From: Lachnospiraceae bacterium
GTDB lineage: Bacteria > Bacillota > Clostridia > Lachnospirales > Lachnospiraceae
Direction of reading: 5' to 3'
DNA length: 64,000 bases
Assembly (NCBI GenBank): GCA_017511045.1
Contig: JAFWLM010000080.1
Span: forward strand, 107,706-171,705
A program made the position numbers and the translations under genes. Position 1 is the stretch's first letter; each line of letters opens with the position of its first letter. Below, in pieces: positions 61,371 through 64,000 of the stretch. The notes beneath the pieces were generated by a model. It ran no database searches. It saw nothing but the letters and a program-made list of their open reading frames with translations, and was not told where the DNA came from.

Positions 61371-61393
61371 GAGCGGACCGCCTTGGTCCGCTC
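61371..61393. other. Stem-loop between ackA and rimP
   Basis: GAGCGGACC pairs with GGTCCGCTC (9 bp, 5-nt loop) 28 nt upstream of rimP. It lacks a T tract. It may terminate ackA weakly or act in the rimP leader. No clear promoter was found in 61394-61497. Confidence 0.55.
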
Positions 61394-61497
61394 GTTTACA
61401 GTAAGTTTCATAAAATCCTGTATCAATATACTCTCTTTATCCAGTATTTGCAAGCCTTTTCTTGGATAAAAGTCGAAAAATTATTGATTTTTCAAGA

Positions 61498-62703
61498 TTA
61501 TTTGTTCAATCCGTCCACAATTGCCTTGGTATCTCTGGCAATCATAAGCTCTTCATTTGTCGGAACAAGAAGAACTTTGACCTTGGAGTCGTCTGTGGAA
61601 ATGACGGCCTCTTTTCCGCGGACATTGTTCTTCTCCGCATCGATATAAGCCCCAACATAGCCGAAGTGTTCGATGATCTCAGCTCTTGCACCCGGATCAT
61701 TCTCACCAACACCTGCAGTGAATACGATTGCATCTACGCCGTTCATAACTGCGATGTATGCACCAACATAGCTTGCAACTCTATGTACGAAAACATCTTT
61801 TGCAAGTTTAGCCTGCTCATTTCCATCTTCGATTGCAGCGTCGATATCACGGAAGTCAGAAGAAATACCGCTGATTCCCAGGATACCGGATTTTTTGTTC
61901 AGCATGGTCATGATCTCTTCGAAGGACATGTTTTCTTTCTTTCCAAGATATTCCATGACACCAGGGTCGATCTCGCCGGAACGGGTTCCCATTACAAGAC
62001 CCATAAGCGGTGTAAGACCCATGGAAGTTTCGACTGATTTTCCGCCATCAACTGCACAGATGGAAGCACCGTTTCCGAGGTGGCAGACAATGATCTTTGC
62101 TTTGTCATAGTCTAAACCAAGGATCTCAGCAGTTCTCTTGGATACAAATGCGTGAGATGTTCCGTGGAAACCGTATTTTCTGACTTTGTCTTTTTTGTAA
62201 TATTCATACGGGATACCATAGATGAATGCTTCTGCAGGCATGGTCTGATGGAAAGCGGTATCAAATACACCTACCATCGGAGTCTCCGGCATCAGCTCAC
62301 GGCATGCATTCACACCGATGATGTTTGCCGGGTTATGAAGAGGTGCCAGATCATTGCAGCTTTCTACGACTTTGATAACTTCGTCAGTGATCAGTGTGGA
62401 TGCTGCGAATTCCTCACCACCGTGTACCAGTCTGTGTCCGACTGCACCGATCTCAGAAAGGTCAGCGATGACACCGTTTTCTTTATTGGTCAGAGCCTCT
62501 AAGACGATAGAAATACTCTTTTTGTGATCCGGCTGGTCGATCTGAGTTACGACTTTGTCACAGCCGGCTTTCTGATAAGTGAACATACTTCCTTCAATTC
62601 CGATTCTCTCGCAAAGGCCTTTTGCCAGGACCTGCTCGGCTTCAGAATCGATCAACTGATATTTCAGTGATGAACTACCGCAGTTAATAACTAAAATTTT
62701 CAT
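61498..62703 (-). CDS. ackA: Acetate kinase
   Basis: Makes ATP and acetate from acetyl phosphate. The 401-residue protein begins [19 protein letters not shown] and has [72 protein letters not shown] and FTAGVGEND, all family motifs. It follows pta by 63 nt in the same direction, giving the usual pta-ackA unit. Confidence 0.97.
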   Translation of the reverse strand: MKILVINCGSSSLKYQLIDSEAEQVLAKGLCERIGIEGSMFTYQKAGCDKVVTQIDQPDHKKSISIVLEALTNKENGVIADLSEIGAVGHRLVHGGEEFAASTLITDEVIKVVESCNDLAPLHNPANIIGVNACRELMPETPMVGVFDTAFHQTMPAEAFIYGIPYEYYKKDKVRKYGFHGTSHAFVSKRTAEILGLDYDKAKIIVCHLGNGASICAVDGGKSVETSMGLTPLMGLVMGTRSGEIDPGVMEYLGKKENMSFEEIMTMLNKKSGILGISGISSDFRDIDAAIEDGNEQAKLAKDVFVHRVASYVGAYIAVMNGVDAIVFTAGVGENDPGARAEIIEHFGYVGAYIDAEKNNVRGKEAVISTDDSKVKVLLVPTNEELMIARDTKAIVDGLNK

Positions 62704-62766
62704 GTTTATCTCCCTTTTTTGATATCTTTTGCAAGTTTCTGCGCATTTTTCTGCACAAATGGCAAG

Positions 62767-63765
62767 TTATTTTGCCATCTGCGCCTGGATTGCTGTCATA
62801 GCAACGGTACCGACAATATCGTCTGCATAGCATCCGCGGCTTAAGTCGTTGACCGGCATGGAAAGACCTTGAAGGACAGGACCATAAGCATTTGCTTTTG
62901 CCAGTCTCTGTACTAATTTATATCCGATGTTACCGGATTCAAGATCCGGGAATACCAGAGTATTCGCATGTCCTGCGACTTTGGAATCCGGAGCTTTCAG
63001 TTCTCCGACCTCTGCAACTAAAGCAGCGTCCAGCTGAAGTTCTCCGTCGATCTCAAACTGCGGATATTTTTCCTGTGCCTTAGCAGCTGCTTCCTGAACC
63101 ATCGTAACGCGGTCATGTTTTGCACTTCCTTTTGTAGAGAAAGAAAGCAGCGCAACTTTTGCTTTTGCTCCGATGAATGCCTCAAAGCTTTCAGCAGAAA
63201 GGCCTGCAGTCTCTGCCATTTTATCCGCATCATTATCCGGATTCACTGCACAGTCAGCAAATACGAAAAGTCCGTTTTCACCAAGCTCGCAATCCGGAAC
63301 TTCCATAATAAAAAAGCCCGATACTCCGCTGACTCCCGGTTTGGTCTTGAGCAGCTGAAGCGCCGGTCTGATCGTATTACCTGTGGAATGGCATGCACCT
63401 GATACAGCACCATCTGCATCCCCGCATTTACACATCAGGCATGCATAGTACATGTAATCATTTTCCATCTGTTCTTTTGCAGACTCCGGAGTCACACCTT
63501 TTGCACCGCGAAGTTCTACAAACTTATCAATATATTTCTGTTTGTTGGGATCATTAAAAGGATCGACGATCGTTGCTTTGGAAATGTCGTATCCGGCACC
63601 GTATTTTTCAATTTCTTCCGGTGTTCCGATAATGATCAGGTCTGCAATGTCCTGTGCTAAAATCTTCTCTGCTGCCTCAAATGTTCTCTTGTCCATCGGC
63701 TCTGGCAGGACAATACGCTTTTTGTCTGCCTTTGCTCTGGAAATCAGTTCGTCAATAAAACCCAT
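62767..63765 (-). CDS. pta: Phosphate acetyltransferase
   Basis: Converts acetyl-CoA and phosphate to acetyl phosphate. The 332-residue protein (short form, without the N-terminal P-loop domain) starts MGFIDELISRAKADKKRIVLPE and has GACHSTGNTIRPALQLLKTKPG, SFSTKGSAKHDRV, LVFPDLESGNIGYKLVQRLA and GLSMPVNDLSRGC. ATG 63765 is preferred; an ATG at 63777 directly abuts the AAAGG. Together with ackA it yields ATP and acetate. Confidence 0.96.
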   Translation of the reverse strand: MGFIDELISRAKADKKRIVLPEPMDKRTFEAAEKILAQDIADLIIIGTPEEIEKYGAGYDISKATIVDPFNDPNKQKYIDKFVELRGAKGVTPESAKEQMENDYMYYACLMCKCGDADGAVSGACHSTGNTIRPALQLLKTKPGVSGVSGFFIMEVPDCELGENGLFVFADCAVNPDNDADKMAETAGLSAESFEAFIGAKAKVALLSFSTKGSAKHDRVTMVQEAAAKAQEKYPQFEIDGELQLDAALVAEVGELKAPDSKVAGHANTLVFPDLESGNIGYKLVQRLAKANAYGPVLQGLSMPVNDLSRGCYADDIVGTVAMTAIQAQMAK

Positions 63766-63789
63766 GATGATCTTCATCCTTTCAAGAAT

Positions 63790-63821
63790 GAACTCACGGT
63801 ATCTCTCCGTGAGTTCTTTTT
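63790..63821 (+). terminator. Terminator-like hairpin upstream of pta
   Basis: GAACTCACGG (63790-63799) pairs perfectly with CCGTGAGTTC (63807-63816), followed on the plus strand by TTTTT. No plus-strand gene ends here, so it may stop antisense or incoming transcription, or form a leader hairpin in the pta mRNA. Confidence 0.6.
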
Positions 63822-63841
63822 ATCCATTTTGTGTCCCCTAC

Positions 63842-63869
63842 ATTGTATACGTTTATTACCCAATTTCAA
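63842..63869 (-). promoter_or_regulatory. Probable promoter of pta-ackA
   Basis: Minus strand TTGAAA (63869-63864), 16-nt spacer, TACAAT (63847-63842). It lies upstream of the hairpin. Further upstream TTGTAT/ATACAA forms an inverted repeat (63878-63897) that could be an operator. Confidence 0.55.
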
Positions 63870-63943
63870 CCTAAAACTTGTATTTTTTCTTATACAATTT
63901 TTGCACAAAGAAAACGGTTTTTATGAGGTAAAATTATAAAGAA

Positions 63944-64000
63944 CATACGAGATGATAGAGGGTGACTGGAGTTCAGACGCTCTTCCGATCTCTTCCGATC
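63944..64000. other. Illumina adapter sequence at contig end (artefact)
   Basis: CATACGAGAT (63944-63953) is the end of the Illumina P7 primer, followed by an 8-base index-like GATAGAGG (63954-63961), then GTGACTGGAGTTCAGACG (63962-63979) of the TruSeq read-2 adapter, and CTCTTCCGATCT with a partial repeat CTTCCGATC to the end. Genomic sequence ends at about 63943. Confidence 0.97.

Noticed and set aside
63981-64000. Tandem 10-bp repeat TCTTCCGATC at the window end
   Set aside because: It is duplicated Illumina adapter, not a genomic repeat.

Overview
The window looks like a piece of a spore-forming, anaerobic Bacillota (Clostridia, Lachnospiraceae/Eubacterium type) chromosome. Supporting signs are the asp23-fakA, gerW-DUF2953, spoVB-like/ybeY/phoH and rimP-nusA-ylxQ-infB-rbfA-nrnA-truB-ribF gene orders, a pyrophosphate-type phosphofructokinase, acetate and acetoacetyl-CoA metabolism (ackA, pta, thiolase, CoA-transferase), corrinoid-related genes, strong AGGAGG ribosome binding sites and about 43-47% GC on the lines I counted. 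A flavonoid- or phenol-degrading gut organism such as Eubacterium ramulus or a relative would fit; that species guess is inference. Almost every gene is on the minus strand; only fba and pfp run on plus.

Layout. 1-9.3 kb: topA (cut by the window edge), dprA, yifB/comM, recG, fakA, asp23, rpmB. 9.4-11.7 kb: divergent glycolytic pair fba-pfp, closed by a bidirectional terminator. 11.8-18.6 kb: sporulation and envelope block (gerW, DUF2953 protein, a small unknown, two membrane proteins of which one carries LEA-like helical repeats), SpoVB-like flippase, ybeY, phoH, rpsU. 18.7-32.7 kb: a surface/secretion locus with a 3635-residue multi-domain adhesin followed by four small exported proteins; the distal part is clearly richer in GC than the surroundings. 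32.9-34.2 kb: pgeF and yraN. 34.3-36.9 kb: a DUF2284 cysteine-rich protein and a RACo-type ferredoxin/ASKHA activator of corrinoid proteins. 37.0-43.9 kb: metallo-hydrolase, CoA-transferase (two subunits), thiolase, cyclase-family hydrolase, a 3-hydroxy-acid dehydrogenase and an SDR reductase. 44.2-48.5 kb: cobalamin nucleotide-loop assembly operon with an SH3 lipoprotein. 48.6-53.1 kb: regulators (WYL, GntR/FCD, HTH-only LysR), a YgjP-like metallopeptidase, tRNA-Gly(CCC) with a duplicated 3' end/terminator, and an EamA exporter. 53.1-61.3 kb: the classical translation operon, without ylxR. 61.5-63.8 kb: ackA and pta. The last 57 bases are Illumina library adapter and mark a contig end.

The most interesting block is 37.9-43.9 kb. 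Its SDR, cyclase and HFWNP-type 3-hydroxyacid dehydrogenase match the three chemical steps of the known anaerobic phloroglucinol route (phloroglucinol reductase, dihydrophloroglucinol cyclohydrolase, 3-hydroxy-5-oxohexanoate dehydrogenase). No triacetate acetoacetate-lyase is present here. A CoA-transferase and a thiolase sit in that place instead, suggesting a route by CoA activation and thiolysis that would feed acetyl-CoA into the pta-ackA pair 20 kb away. The function is inferred from family, motifs and synteny only.

The second notable block is the surface locus. The giant protein combines Cna-B, pilin-isopeptide (FctA/Spy0128-like), InlB-type and MucBP-like repeats with a large ALK/LTK-like glycine-rich domain, yet has no C-terminal membrane anchor or LPXTG signal. 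A downstream partner has a VKTGD-type sorting tail and another resembles TasA-like signal peptides, but no sortase or dedicated signal peptidase lies in the window. Several intergenic regions also hold nested palindromes that look like non-coding repeat elements.
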